A DNA stretch of 64,000 nt from SHAN690 sp041391765 (lineage in GTDB: Bacteria > Bacteroidota > Bacteroidia > Flavobacteriales_G > Salibacteraceae): the NCBI GenBank assembly GCA_041391765.1, contig JAWKNJ010000026.1, positions 28,411-92,410 on the forward strand. The letters are read 5' to 3'. The position numbers and the translations under genes were made by a program. Shown here piece by piece: positions 53,640 to 63,352 of the stretch. The first letter of the stretch is position 1. Every line of letters begins with the position of its first letter. The notes beneath the pieces are model-generated. The model was not told the origin of the DNA. It made no database searches and worked only from the letters and a program-made list of their open reading frames with translations.

Positions 53640-54952
53640 TTGTTTGAGTATTTAAACTCTCCCACTCCGAGTAGTTTGTCATAGTCCCAGCCGAAGGGAC
53701 GGTGATATACCAAGATGGTGTATTCGTTTTCCGTTTCGTAGTGTGAACCTTCAAAGCGCGTAAGGTCAGGGCGAATCTGCCCGTCCTGAACGTAGGCATA
53801 ACAGTAATTGTACAAACCTTGTTTGAGGTAAAGATTGGCTTGGTATTCCAGGTCGCTTTGGCTGAAGCTCATCTTGGCTTCGGGCTTGATTTGCCAATCG
53901 GTTAATGCGCCATATACATAGATGTCTCCATCCGGGTGGGCGTAGTCTTGTTTTAAGCGAAAATGAACATGCACATAGTCGGCATCCATATGTGCTTCAG
54001 CGCCCACGAGGTCGCGCTTCACGTAATACCAGCCATTAATGTCGATGCGCTGCAAGTAGGTGACAGCAGCACGGCTCTTATCCTGCTCTTTGTAGGCGTG
54101 ATTTTCGCGGTTGGCATAGGTCACTTTTTCCACACCTTGGCCGGCAAAGCGGGTGTCTTTGATGTCTAAAAACCGAAACTCGTTGAGGCCTTCAAACGCA
54201 TTCTCACCATCGTAGTTATAGTCCAGTTCAGTGCCTTTAACAAAGCGCGGCTGGAGGCCGGTCAACGCTGTTTCCCATGTGTGGTTTTGAATGATCACCA
54301 CCTTCAGGTCGGTGTAGGGATTCGTGAGCGGATAATCTCCGGTTTTGATCGTGAAATCCACTTCCTGATGTGTGTAGCGCTCTTTTACGCGCGTGGCCTG
54401 ATGAACTTTGGTTTCTACCGTAAACTTGCTCTCTGAAACGCAAAACCTGCGCGTCAGAATCAGGTTGTCAGGGTCACCTTCTTCGTAAACACGGATCACG
54501 TAGTTACCCGACTTTGTTAGCCGCATGGTGATGTTTGGAATTTCAAGCGAGTAGTGGATGTAGCGCTGATAGGTGTTGCGCGAATAGGCGTAGCCGTTTA
54601 GGTAATACTCCGGTGGACCATCCAGGTATTCCTGAATGTCAAGCTCGCTTTGCTCCCAGTTGTGATCGCAGTGAATGATGGAATACATATAGTTGCCCAG
54701 CGTAGAATCGAGCACGTCAAAGTGCAGTTCTAGCGGATTGTCGTCATTCAACTCTATAATGGGCGCGCTGAGCGGCCAGCCTCGCGGATATAGCAACACC
54801 GTGCGCACGTTGTCACGATAGTTGTGATTGTCCAGCCGAAGGAATGAACCCTTGTAGTAGTCTTGCTGCGAAGCCTCGTCCACGCTGAATTGAGCTGAAG
54901 CCAAAAGCGAACACAACACAAAAACCGCGAGCAGGATGTTTTTCAAAAGCAT
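53636..54952 (-). CDS. Type IX secretion plug-type protein (DUF5103)
   Basis: 438 aa from the ATG at 54952 (LLKNILLAVFVLCSLLASAQ signal). The sequence RLDNHNYRDNVRTVLLYPRG, IIHCDHNWEQSELDIQEYLD, GNYVIRVYEEGDPDNLILTR and NEYTILVYHRPFGWDYDKLL match the DUF5103 family, also called the T9SS plug protein, which closes the SprA translocon. It is periplasmic or outer-membrane associated. The match is by family resemblance, not structure. Confidence 0.9.
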   Translation of the reverse strand: MLLKNILLAVFVLCSLLASAQFSVDEASQQDYYKGSFLRLDNHNYRDNVRTVLLYPRGWPLSAPIIELNDDNPLELHFDVLDSTLGNYMYSIIHCDHNWEQSELDIQEYLDGPPEYYLNGYAYSRNTYQRYIHYSLEIPNITMRLTKSGNYVIRVYEEGDPDNLILTRRFCVSESKFTVETKVHQATRVKERYTHQEVDFTIKTGDYPLTNPYTDLKVVIIQNHTWETALTGLQPRFVKGTELDYNYDGENAFEGLNEFRFLDIKDTRFAGQGVEKVTYANRENHAYKEQDKSRAAVTYLQRIDINGWYYVKRDLVGAEAHMDADYVHVHFRLKQDYAHPDGDIYVYGALTDWQIKPEAKMSFSQSDLEYQANLYLKQGLYNYCYAYVQDGQIRPDLTRFEGSHYETENEYTILVYHRPFGWDYDKLLGVGEFKYSNN

Positions 54953-55030
54953 GGACAATGTTATGCCTTAACTGCCAATGTTGGGAAATGTTGTTTGAGC
55001 AAGGAAATTGGATTAAACCCGCATCATCAA

Positions 55031-55555
55031 TCATTGGTCATGCTTCACCCAAAGCAGGTTTTCGGTCTTAAATCCGAGTTCTTTCGCCATGGATACATAA
55101 GCCACTTTCACCTCTTCTGGGACGGTTTTTTCTCGCGACAAAATCCACAGGTAATCAAGGCTATTACCGCAGACAAGCGCATACTTGTAATCATCATTGA
55201 GGGCAATGACATTATAGCCGGCATAGAACGGTCCGAAGAAACTCACCTTGAGCATGGCAACATCGTCAGTACCCACAAATTTGGCTTTGCCTTTGGCCTC
55301 ATCCCATTTATTGGAAACGGTGTCGTAACCGGCATTCACCACTTTGATGCTCCCATCGTCATTGAGCGAATACGTGGCGGTGGTGTTATTCAAGTTTCGT
55401 TCAAAGCGGAAGTCAAACCGAGCGATTTCATACCACTTGCCCAAGTAACGACTCTTATCAAATGATTGAATGGCAGTGACATTGTCAGGAATTGTTTTGC
55501 AGCCTATTAAGCCTAACATGATCAGCAAAAATAGAACGTGACGCCCCTTCATCAT
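55031..55555 (-). CDS. Lipocalin family lipoprotein (Blc-like)
   Basis: 174 aa. The ATG at 55555 overlaps the preceding stop as ATGATGA, a coupled start. Lipoprotein signal GRHVLFLLIMLGLIGC. The lipocalin signature is DKSRYLGKWYEIARFDFRFE, then NVIALNDDYKYALVCGNSLD and LWILSREKTVP. It is an outer-membrane lipocalin that binds lipids or fatty acids, with no adjacent enzyme. Confidence 0.92.
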   Translation of the reverse strand: MMKGRHVLFLLIMLGLIGCKTIPDNVTAIQSFDKSRYLGKWYEIARFDFRFERNLNNTTATYSLNDDGSIKVVNAGYDTVSNKWDEAKGKAKFVGTDDVAMLKVSFFGPFYAGYNVIALNDDYKYALVCGNSLDYLWILSREKTVPEEVKVAYVSMAKELGFKTENLLWVKHDQ

Positions 55556-55926
55556 TTCATCTCGAGTTCTACGAACCTGTCTAAAACGTAAAAGCATACT
55601 TTGTCTTCGTAGTACTCAGCTCCGGGAGTGAACCCTTTGTGCGTTTGTATTTCATTAAATGCAACGAACACAGTGCAAGATTTCGTCCAACTTGCATAGG
55701 TCTGCATGGTTTTGATCTGCTTTTTGGTCAGACCGTCCAATGTCCCTTCGATTTCTGACTTATTAAACGTGCTGAATTTGGTGACCACATAACCGCTTGG
55801 AATGGTCTCACCGGTGATGATTTCAACGTCTTTTTTCTTGCAATGACCTGGCAAAATAAAGTAGGTCTGGCTAAAGCAAAGCGATGCGGTGACACACGCA
55901 ACTAACAGGGTGATGATGGGTTTCAT
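55552..55926 (-). CDS. Hypothetical secreted protein
   Basis: 124 aa. A signal peptide (IITLLVACVTASLCFSQ) precedes a Cys-containing mature part (LPGHCKKKD, TKSCTVFV, DKVCFYVL). No family recognised. It is coupled at both ends: its start overlaps the methyltransferase stop by 4 bases and its stop overlaps the lipocalin start. Confidence 0.65.
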   Translation of the reverse strand: MKPIITLLVACVTASLCFSQTYFILPGHCKKKDVEIITGETIPSGYVVTKFSTFNKSEIEGTLDGLTKKQIKTMQTYASWTKSCTVFVAFNEIQTHKGFTPGAEYYEDKVCFYVLDRFVELEMK

Positions 55927-56558
55927 GGTTGTTGGTTTACCTGGTTTTTTTTACAAATAATCATCCAATGTACTTCATTTGGCTGGTCTTCGGGCTCATG
56001 GATTTCCTTCAGCGATGTGATGTTATAAGATCCAAACTCTTCTCTTACGGTCGCTTCATCGTAGAAATACAGGTTCAATCCGTTGGGAGATTGAAAGGTG
56101 TTTGTTTCCACTTCCGTTCCTTCGCCATAGCGATGGTCGTTTTTTGAAAGGGCTACAAAAATCATCATCCCATTCGGCAACAATTGCGCATAACAATCTT
56201 CGATTAATTTGACCCGCCCGGCTTCGCTCAAAAGATGAATCAATGAATAGCAGTAGATGGCTTCGAAGCGAGCATTATCAAAGGGCATGTCTGTGACCGA
56301 TCCGTGGTGAATGCACGCATCTAGGCCAAAGTACTTTCGTGCTCTTTCAATGGCAGTTTTGGAGATCTCAATGCCAGACACCTTCATCCCGGCATCATAA
56401 AACACTTTGGCATTTCTGCCATAGCCAAATCCAGGAATCAGGACGTTCTTAATCCTGTGGCGCTGAAATAATTCAAGGACATTGCGTGCATTGTCCGTTG
56501 GGTTTTCGCCCCACATCTTTTTGTGGCTGCTATAGGCATGTTCCCAAAACTCACTCAT
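55923..56558 (-). CDS. Class I SAM-dependent methyltransferase
   Basis: 211 aa. SAM motif I is NVLIPGFGYGRNAKVFYDAG; motif II is around SGIEISKTAIERARKYFG; SVTDMPFDNARFEAIYCY follows. The fold resembles TehB/thiopurine-type small-molecule methyltransferases. Substrate unknown. It heads a three-gene overlap with the secreted hypothetical and the lipocalin. Confidence 0.88.
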   Translation of the reverse strand: MSEFWEHAYSSHKKMWGENPTDNARNVLELFQRHRIKNVLIPGFGYGRNAKVFYDAGMKVSGIEISKTAIERARKYFGLDACIHHGSVTDMPFDNARFEAIYCYSLIHLLSEAGRVKLIEDCYAQLLPNGMMIFVALSKNDHRYGEGTEVETNTFQSPNGLNLYFYDEATVREEFGSYNITSLKEIHEPEDQPNEVHWMIICKKNQVNQQP

Positions 56559-56657
56559 CCTTAGGTTGTTTATGCGATGTGTTCATTTTGTGGTATTGAT
56601 CAACGACTTGGTAAAGAGGCGCCATGGTATATCGACTTTGTTGGCAGCAGCTTTTTG

Positions 56658-57050
56658 TCAATTTATGCTTAGCTCAAACGTGTAATTGGGAAAATCCGGA
56701 TTATCAGCCAATTCGATTTCAATAACGTTCGTTCCCATTGTATTAAAAGCGGATGTTACGAAGGAGGTTCCAATTGTGTGGCTATATGATCCGGAAGAAT
56801 CCGAAAATTGAGCTACGGCAAGGTATGTTTGCGAGTTAGTGGGGCATCCACAATCATAAATCAATTCACGGCTAAATGGTTGGGAATGACTGTTGGGTTT
56901 TAATTCAAACTCCTCGTCACGAAATTCAAATACGTCAATGTTGTAGTTGGTTTTATTTACGATCTGGAATTCGTATTCCTCTTTTTTCTTGCAAGTGGAT
57001 AATAGCGTTACAAGGAACAATATACCTAGAAGGTGCTTCATTCTTTTCAT
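56658..57050 (-). CDS. Hypothetical lipoprotein
   Basis: 130 aa from the ATG at 57050; a second ATG at 57041 is also possible. Lipoprotein signal MKHLLGILFLVTLLSTC. The mature part (YEFQIVNKTNYNIDVFEFRD, ELIYDCGCPTN, NVIEIELADNPDFPNYTFEL) is beta-rich and unrecognised. The longer frame to 57305 is shadow of the TonB-like gene region. Confidence 0.7.
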   Translation of the reverse strand: MKRMKHLLGILFLVTLLSTCKKKEEYEFQIVNKTNYNIDVFEFRDEEFELKPNSHSQPFSRELIYDCGCPTNSQTYLAVAQFSDSSGSYSHTIGTSFVTSAFNTMGTNVIEIELADNPDFPNYTFELSIN

Positions 57051-57156
57051 ATCGCGGTTAACGGTTCTGGTTATTAAGCGTGAAGCAAAGCGAAAAATGC
57101 GAATTTTACTGTTTGCGGAGCATGCTTTCATAGGCTTTGTTGGCAAACGTGTTTTT

Positions 57157-57543
57157 TTAATTTGGCTTAAAGGGTACCGGCACTCTGATTTTGTAAATGT
57201 CATAGGTTGAATTTGGATCAATTTCTGAACTCCAGTTCCAACTTTTAAATTCTTCACATGCCTTGATGGCGTTTTCATCGAACAGTGGATTGATACCGCG
57301 TTCAACTTTTAATTCCTTAACCAGTCCGGCTTGGGTAAATATTACTGCAACGTGCACTACATAAGTCATTTCGCCTTTTTCTATTTGGTCTGGCCAAACT
57401 AAGGTGGAGTCTAAGTGCTCATAAACCCGATTGCTGTTTTCTTGATTGAGTGGACTACAATCAAAAGGCGGTTTTTCTTTCTGAGCAAAACCTATCAGGT
57501 TAAACATAAGAGTCAATAGTGATACTAGGCTTAGTCTTTTCAT
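57157..57543 (-). CDS. TonB C-terminal domain protein
   Basis: 128 aa. A signal peptide (KRLSLVSLLTLMFNLIGFAQ) is followed by a TonB C-terminal domain: VHVAVIFTQAGLVKELKVER, NPLFDENAIKACEEFKSW, IYKIRVPVPF. It lacks the usual membrane anchor plus proline linker, so it may be a free periplasmic form of unknown partner rather than an energy transducer. Confidence 0.82.
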   Translation of the reverse strand: MKRLSLVSLLTLMFNLIGFAQKEKPPFDCSPLNQENSNRVYEHLDSTLVWPDQIEKGEMTYVVHVAVIFTQAGLVKELKVERGINPLFDENAIKACEEFKSWNWSSEIDPNSTYDIYKIRVPVPFKPN

Positions 57544-57623
57544 TTCACATGTTTGCCAACAATTGTATTTAGCGCATTGCGCGTTTATTTTTTAGTGAAT
57601 CGTCAAGTGTAATATTAACAAAT

Positions 57624-58793
57624 TCAATGGCTTACGTTCTCCTTTTTATGCGAATTCAAAACAGGGATTTGCAAAAACAAAGCAAACAGCATCATCCCAA
57701 TTTGCCGTGAAAAGTAGTTTTCGGTTAGGCTGATCAACAGGAAGAATAGCAGAAATAAAAAGGCGGTTCGCTGGGTTCGGTTTTGCCACAAGAGCCAGAC
57801 ACCATAAGCCAGAAAAATCATAAATGCTAAGATGCCACCACTGAACCAGAAGTGCAGGTATTGGTTGTGGGTGTTGAATTCGGTGTCAAAAAACTCGCTT
57901 TGGTCGTAGTCCTTGAAGCAGGCTTCCAGCACCGGGCGTGTTCGTCCCACTCCGGCTCCCAACCACTTGTTATCCATCGTGCACTGCCAAGCACATTGCC
58001 ACACGCCTAAGCGCAATTCAGTAGAAGTGAGCCAAGCGTCTTCTTCGTAGTCGGTGCTCAGGTTTTGAAACTCGCCCACACGGTCGCGGAGCGCGGGGCT
58101 AAAGGAAATAGCTATAAGAAGTGCAGCACACAAACCGGCTGCTGCAGCTTTCCATTTCACCGGCCAACTGGAAAAAAACCAAAGTCCCAATACACCCGTG
58201 ATCATCATCGCCAGCAAAGGCATTTTGCCTCCGGCCATCGCGGCCATTCCAACCAGAAATGCGCTCAGGGTAAGGCGCACATGTTTATGGAACAACGAAT
58301 CGCTCCAAAGCAGCAAGGAGGCCCATGCCCAAAGCGTACTCAAATAAGTTGGGTGCCAGGCAAAGCGCTCGGTAATGGCATCGCGGATAAACTGACTCAG
58401 GTGCTCTTGGGGCAATGGTTCACCTAAAACCAATGAGCCCAAAACGATCACACCTCCAATGGCAGAGGTAATTACAAATGATCGGTTGAATAATGCTCTG
58501 TAGGTTGAGGTTTTAAAATAAACCACGGCAGCTAAAAGAATTGGCCACAAGCGAATTTCTCGAAGACCATCGGGTGCTAATCCATGGAATGCCCATGACA
58601 AAATGATCAACGCGGCAGGAGTAAGAAGGAGCCAATCCTTACCACTTGGTAGGGTCGCGCCTTTGGTTTGAAATAGTCGAAGAATAACCAACACAATGAG
58701 CGAAGCATTGGAAACACCAAAGGGCAGAAAGGGAAAGGCGCTCAGCGCGATGACGAGCAGGCGCTCCAACGGGTCAAGCCGGTTCGCCCACAT
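57624..58793 (-). CDS. O-antigen ligase (WaaL) family membrane protein
   Basis: 389 aa with about ten hydrophobic helices. The Wzy_C/WaaL loop is GAGVGRTRPVLEACF with NTHNQYLHFWFSGG. It ends with a charged tail (NSHKKENVSH). It should join or polymerise glycans on the periplasmic face. The next gene on the same strand, a glycosyltransferase, overlaps its start by 20 bases, so both belong to one glycan operon. Confidence 0.87.
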   Translation of the reverse strand: MWANRLDPLERLLVIALSAFPFLPFGVSNASLIVLVILRLFQTKGATLPSGKDWLLLTPAALIILSWAFHGLAPDGLREIRLWPILLAAVVYFKTSTYRALFNRSFVITSAIGGVIVLGSLVLGEPLPQEHLSQFIRDAITERFAWHPTYLSTLWAWASLLLWSDSLFHKHVRLTLSAFLVGMAAMAGGKMPLLAMMITGVLGLWFFSSWPVKWKAAAAGLCAALLIAISFSPALRDRVGEFQNLSTDYEEDAWLTSTELRLGVWQCAWQCTMDNKWLGAGVGRTRPVLEACFKDYDQSEFFDTEFNTHNQYLHFWFSGGILAFMIFLAYGVWLLWQNRTQRTAFLFLLFFLLISLTENYFSRQIGMMLFALFLQIPVLNSHKKENVSH

Positions 58794-59892
58794 GCAACAA
58801 TGCTTTGTCGAGGAAGTAATTCAAGAATCGCTCGCGAAACACATCGCGGTCAAAGCGCAAGGCGTTTTCCCGCACAGCCACAGGATCAAATTGAATACGG
58901 TTAAATCGCAGGATGGCGTCTGCCAACACTTCGGGATGTTCGCGCTCGAAGAATATGCCGCTTACGTTTTCTACCACGGTTTCCGTGTAGCCACCTTTGC
59001 CTAATGCCAAAACAGGGGTTCCGCACGACTGAGCTTCAAGCCCGGCTATACCAAAATCTTCTATGGAAGCATTTACAAACCCTTTGGCGTGTTGCATGTA
59101 CTTCACCAAAGTGTCATCGTCCACCCACCCCAAAAACTCAACGTTAGGTGTGGCCATTTTTCTCAGGTGCTTTTGCAGTGGTCCGGTGCCAGCAATCACC
59201 AAGTGCTGATCGGCCAGCAATGCAAAGGCTTGAATAATCAACTCGAGGTTTTTGTAATCAACAAATCGGCAGGCGGTGAAGAAGTAGTTTTCTTTTTTCG
59301 TTCTCAACGCAAAACGCTTGGTATCCACAGGAGGGTAGATGACGCGTGCCTTTCGGCCATAAGCCTGCTTTATACGCTCTTTCACAAAGCGCGAGTTGGA
59401 GATGAAGTGATCTACGTCACGCGCGGTGCGTTCGTCCCACTTCCGAAGGCGGTTGATGATGAACTTGGCCAGCCATTTTTTAAGCCCGCTGTTGTAGCCG
59501 TATTTTTTGAGATAGTCGCTCTCTAAACCCCAGGCGAATCGCATCGGAGTGTGGCAGTAGCAAATGTGAATTTGTCCGGGCCGCTTTTGAATGCCCTTTG
59601 CGGCCATCCATGACGAAGAAATGATAACATCGTATTCGCTCACATCCAGTTTGGAAACCGCCCGCGGATAGAGCGGAGCCAGGTGGCGATAATGCTCGCT
59701 CGCCATCGGCACCTGCTGCAAAAACGAGGTGCGCACACCGCGTCCTTGCGTGATTTTCATCTGCGTAGGAAAGTCCATGAAGTTGAACAGCGAAAACACT
59801 GCGTGAGGTGGAATGAGGTCGATGATCTCAGCCGCCACCTTTTCTGCGCCACCGGGCATGGTGAACCAATCGTGTACAAATGCCACCTTCAT
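58774..59892 (-). CDS. Glycosyltransferase family 4
   Basis: 372 aa. It starts KVAFVHDWFTMPGGAEKVAA, with IHICYCHTPMRFAW in the acceptor half and FTACRFVDYKNLELIIQAFA, LVIAGTGPLQKHL and FGIAGLEAQSCGTPVLALGK (EX7E region) in the nucleotide half. A retaining GT4 enzyme. It overlaps the O-antigen ligase gene, supporting surface polysaccharide assembly. Confidence 0.93.
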   Translation of the reverse strand: MKVAFVHDWFTMPGGAEKVAAEIIDLIPPHAVFSLFNFMDFPTQMKITQGRGVRTSFLQQVPMASEHYRHLAPLYPRAVSKLDVSEYDVIISSSWMAAKGIQKRPGQIHICYCHTPMRFAWGLESDYLKKYGYNSGLKKWLAKFIINRLRKWDERTARDVDHFISNSRFVKERIKQAYGRKARVIYPPVDTKRFALRTKKENYFFTACRFVDYKNLELIIQAFALLADQHLVIAGTGPLQKHLRKMATPNVEFLGWVDDDTLVKYMQHAKGFVNASIEDFGIAGLEAQSCGTPVLALGKGGYTETVVENVSGIFFEREHPEVLADAILRFNRIQFDPVAVRENALRFDRDVFRERFLNYFLDKALLHVGEPA

Positions 59893-59925
59893 GCCTTGCG
59901 AATCTAAAATTATCCTTGAGTATTC

Positions 59926-61164
59926 CTACGGTCCGCAGAAGTTGCCGATGGCATCTTCGGCCTTGTCATAGCCCATGTCCTGTGCCAGTTTCATGTCTCG
60001 GCAACCATCGTTGAGGCGATAGTTAAGCACTTTGCAGAGGCCACGGCTAAACAGTGCTTCCACCATTTCACCGTCCAGCTTCAAGGCCTGCGTGTAGTCG
60101 ATTACGGCCTCGCCATAGTCTCCAAACAGCATGTGAATGTTGCCACGAAGCTTCCACGCATGGGCATCATCGGGGTTGAGTTCGATGGCCGCATTCGCAT
60201 CCTTCAAGGCATTTTCGAAGTCGCCAATCATTTCGAACGTGAAGGCGCGGTTGTAGATAGCGTTGAAATAGGTCGAGTCAAACGTGTTCATGGAGCTATA
60301 ATCTTCGATGGCACCTTCGTAGTCGCCCAATTCGCGTTTTAGCAAGCCTCGGGCAAAGTAAGCCTGCGAGTTGTTCAGGTGAGCTTTGATAGCTTGATCG
60401 AAGAGCTGAAGTGCTTTTTCATTTAGGCCGTTCATCTTGTAGGCCACGCCTTTGTTGTAGATGGCGAGCGCAAAATTTGGGTTAATGGCAATGGCCTGAT
60501 CGAAGTAGCCGATGGCCTCCTGAATGTTTTTTTCTTTCAGTGAAATCAAACCAAGAACATCATACGCCAAGGCATTTTCAGGATTCAGGTCAAGTACTTT
60601 TTCAAAGCTAAAGGTGGCTCCGGCAATGTCGTTTTCAAGGAATTGAATCAAGGCCTGTTTCAAGACGGTCAGTTCTTCGTTATAACCTGTTTCCTGGAGG
60701 ATGTCCAAGTCGTTTTTTGCTTGCATGTACTCTCCTGTAAGGATATATCCGTCCACACGGTGGTCGCGAATCTGATGGTTGTCCGGCTCCATGGCGATGG
60801 CGTGCTCCAAGTCTTCCAATCCATCACTGTATTGCTCAATCATGAAGTTGAGCTTGGCTTTTTCGTCCAACACGTAAGCCGAGTAGGGGTTGATGCGCAG
60901 AGCCGTGGCATAATCCTGCTTGGCCTCGCGTGTTTGCCCTAACCGCTGATAAAGCGAAGACCGCTTCATGTAAGCTTCCGCATAGTTGTTGTCAGTCGTG
61001 ATAGCATTGGTGTAAGAAAAGATGGCATCCTGAAGCATGCCGAGCTGCAACTGATTATCACCCATCTGCACCATGCGCATGGCCTGTTGTCGCTGCTGTG
61101 TTTGAGCAATGAAGGCAGGGCTTAAAAAGATAATCGCTGAGAGCAACAGAATGATACGATACAT
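59926..61164 (-). CDS. TPR-repeat periplasmic protein
   Basis: 412 aa from the ATG at 61164 (MYRIILLLSAIIFLSPAFIA signal). About ten TPR units follow, for example AIFSYTNAITTDNNYAEAYM, AIGYFDQAIAINPNFALAIY and ALKDANAAIELNPDDAHAWK. The last part ends GYDKAEDAIGNFCGP. It is a scaffold whose partners are unknown. A PKD lipoprotein gene lies just upstream on the same strand. Confidence 0.9.
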   Translation of the reverse strand: MYRIILLLSAIIFLSPAFIAQTQQRQQAMRMVQMGDNQLQLGMLQDAIFSYTNAITTDNNYAEAYMKRSSLYQRLGQTREAKQDYATALRINPYSAYVLDEKAKLNFMIEQYSDGLEDLEHAIAMEPDNHQIRDHRVDGYILTGEYMQAKNDLDILQETGYNEELTVLKQALIQFLENDIAGATFSFEKVLDLNPENALAYDVLGLISLKEKNIQEAIGYFDQAIAINPNFALAIYNKGVAYKMNGLNEKALQLFDQAIKAHLNNSQAYFARGLLKRELGDYEGAIEDYSSMNTFDSTYFNAIYNRAFTFEMIGDFENALKDANAAIELNPDDAHAWKLRGNIHMLFGDYGEAVIDYTQALKLDGEMVEALFSRGLCKVLNYRLNDGCRDMKLAQDMGYDKAEDAIGNFCGP

Positions 61165-61198
61165 CGGTATGATCAATGGCTTAGGCATTCAAAAGTTT

Positions 61199-61675
61199 CT
61201 ATTGGAGACTACACGACCAACCTTGGCTTTCCAGCCTTGCAATGTTGGCTTCAAAGTCTTCCTTGCTGGACGATCCGTTGTTGGACAAGCATTGAATGGT
61301 TTCGTATTCAAAATCTCCATTGTAGGTGAAACGGCATGTATAGCAAAGGTCAGTGACTTCAATTTCTTTTCGGGTTTTGTCAGACTTCTTTCCATTTTCA
61401 GATACGGCTTCCAGGGAGATGTCGAAGGTCCCCCTTGCATCCCATGTGTGTGTGATGCTTTCTCTGTGTGAGATGCGATCTGCTTTACCTCCGCTGTTTG
61501 AGTTGGTTTCTACTTTCCATTCATAGTCGGCTGCATTCTGTGAGCAATTAATCAGCTCAACCTCTTCGAAAACAACGACCTCAGGCGGTATTTCCATGCA
61601 TGCTTTTGGCTCCTTGGTGCATGATAAAAGTGCGAATGTGCCTATGAGTAATGCAGCTTTCAATGCCGTTTTCAT
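61199..61675 (-). CDS. PKD-like lipoprotein
   Basis: 158 aa. Lipoprotein signal KTALKAALLIGTFALLSC. A PKD-like beta-sandwich (about 25-105) has VFEEVELINCSQNAADYEWK and THTWDARGTFDISLEAVSEN. The C-terminal part holds a Cys pair (LCYTCRFTYNG) and a final IARLESQGWSCS that resembles a short Cys-bridged helix. Function unknown. Confidence 0.8.
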   Translation of the reverse strand: MKTALKAALLIGTFALLSCTKEPKACMEIPPEVVVFEEVELINCSQNAADYEWKVETNSNSGGKADRISHRESITHTWDARGTFDISLEAVSENGKKSDKTRKEIEVTDLCYTCRFTYNGDFEYETIQCLSNNGSSSKEDFEANIARLESQGWSCSLQ

Positions 61676-61697
61676 GTCAATTCTCGTTCAAAAGTTA

Positions 61698-63329
61698 TCA
61701 AGTTTGAAGGACACCAACGTTGTAACGCTTCACATCTTGTTCGTGACTGGCCATTTCTATGCCCATGCTCACAATTTTTCGCGTTTCCAATGGATCGATG
61801 ATGCCATCAACCCAAAGACGCGCAGCGGCATAGTAGGGCGAGGTTTGTTCGTTGTATCGATTTGTAATTTTAGTCAACAACTCGTTTTTCTGCTCCTCGG
61901 ATATCTCTTCACCCTTTGACTTCAAGGAGGCAACTTCGATTTGCAATAACGTGTTAGCCGCTGATTTTCCGCTCATGACGGCCAAATTCGAGGTTGGCCA
62001 TGCATAGATCAGTCGTGGGTCGTATGCCTTGCCACACATAGCATAATTGCCTGCACCATAGCTGTTGCCCATGATGAAGGTGAATTTAGGCACCACGGAA
62101 TTGCTCATGGCGTTCACCATTTTCGCTCCATCCTTAATGATGCCTCCATGTTCGGAACGTGACCCTACCATGAATCCGGTCACATCCTGAAGGAAGACCA
62201 ATGGAATGTTTTTCTGGTTACAGTTCATGATAAAACGAGCTGCCTTGTCAGCACTGTCGCTGTAGATGACCCCACCAAATTGCATTTCACCTTTGGCACT
62301 TTTGACCACTTTGCGCTGATTGGCTATGATGCCAACAGCCCAGCCATCAATCCGGGCGTAGCACGTCACGATCGATTTGCCATACGTGGCCTTGTACTCT
62401 TCAAATTCTGAGTCATCTACCAAGCGCTTGATGATCTCCTTGGTGTCGTAAGTCTTCTCGTTGAATATGCCGTAGATTTCTTTTTCGTCCAGCTTGGGAG
62501 ACTTGGCGGGTTTGCGGTCAAATGGAACGGTTGATTTTCCGCCCATTTTGTCCATGATGCCCTTGATGCGGTTGAGACAGTCTTGATCATTTTCGCACTT
62601 ATAATCCGTCACTCCGCTGATTTCGCAATGAGTGGTGGCTCCACCCAGTGTTTCGTTGTCCACATCTTCGCCAATGGCAGCTCGAACAAGGTAAGAACCG
62701 GCCAAAAAGATGCTTCCTGTTTTGTCTACGATCATTGCTTCATCACTCATAATCGGCAAGTAAGCGCCTCCGGCCACACAGCTTCCCATGATCGCGGAAA
62801 TCTGATTTATACCGCGGCTGCTCATGACCGCGTTGTTTCTGAAAATGCGACCAAAGTGCTCTTTGTCAGGAAAGATTTCGTCCTGCATTGGAAGGTAAAC
62901 CCCGGCACTGTCCACGAGATAAATGATCGGAATGTAGTTGTCCATCGCAATCTCCTGTGCTCGCAGGTTTTTCTTTCCCGTGATGGGAAACCAAGCTCCG
63001 GCCTTTACGGTAGCGTCATTGGCGACCACTATGCAAATTTTACCCTGAACGTAACCCAAATAGACGACCACACCACCGCTGGGACAGCCTCCGTGATCGG
63101 CATACATTCCATCACCTGCAAATGCGCCAACTTCGATGCGTGGTTTGTCATGATCCAAAAGCTCTTCAACGCGCTCCCTCGCGGTCATTTTTCCTTGTGC
63201 ATGCAGCTTTTCAATCCGTTTCTTTCCACCGCCTTCGTGCACCTTTTCCAATCTCCTCTTCAGCTGAGAGATCAGGAGCTTCATGTGGTCTTCGTTCTTG
63301 TTGAACTCAAGATTTTGAGTTTTAGCCAT
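61698..63329 (-). CDS. Acyl-CoA carboxylase carboxyltransferase (beta) subunit
   Basis: 543 aa from the ATG at 63329 (MAKTQNLEFNKNEDHMKLLI). Carboxyltransferase motifs are HAQGKMTARERVEELLD, CIVVANDATVKAGAWFPITG, GSCVAGGAYLP, and LVFLQDVTGFMVG with YGAGNYAMCGKAYDPRLIYA. It resembles methylcrotonoyl- and propionyl-CoA carboxylase beta subunits. The biotin carboxylase partner is not in this window. The gene is divergent from the metalloprotease with a 23-base gap. Confidence 0.93.
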   Translation of the reverse strand: MAKTQNLEFNKNEDHMKLLISQLKRRLEKVHEGGGKKRIEKLHAQGKMTARERVEELLDHDKPRIEVGAFAGDGMYADHGGCPSGGVVVYLGYVQGKICIVVANDATVKAGAWFPITGKKNLRAQEIAMDNYIPIIYLVDSAGVYLPMQDEIFPDKEHFGRIFRNNAVMSSRGINQISAIMGSCVAGGAYLPIMSDEAMIVDKTGSIFLAGSYLVRAAIGEDVDNETLGGATTHCEISGVTDYKCENDQDCLNRIKGIMDKMGGKSTVPFDRKPAKSPKLDEKEIYGIFNEKTYDTKEIIKRLVDDSEFEEYKATYGKSIVTCYARIDGWAVGIIANQRKVVKSAKGEMQFGGVIYSDSADKAARFIMNCNQKNIPLVFLQDVTGFMVGSRSEHGGIIKDGAKMVNAMSNSVVPKFTFIMGNSYGAGNYAMCGKAYDPRLIYAWPTSNLAVMSGKSAANTLLQIEVASLKSKGEEISEEQKNELLTKITNRYNEQTSPYYAAARLWVDGIIDPLETRKIVSMGIEMASHEQDVKRYNVGVLQT

Positions 63330-63352
63330 AATTCTCCTATTCAGGCTCAAAG

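Noticed and set aside
54995..55465. A 156-codon plus-strand frame
   Set aside because: It is antisense to the lipocalin gene, which has a full signature and signal peptide.
57544..57623. GCGCATTGCGC palindrome as a terminator
   Set aside because: The stem is very short and no T tract follows directly.
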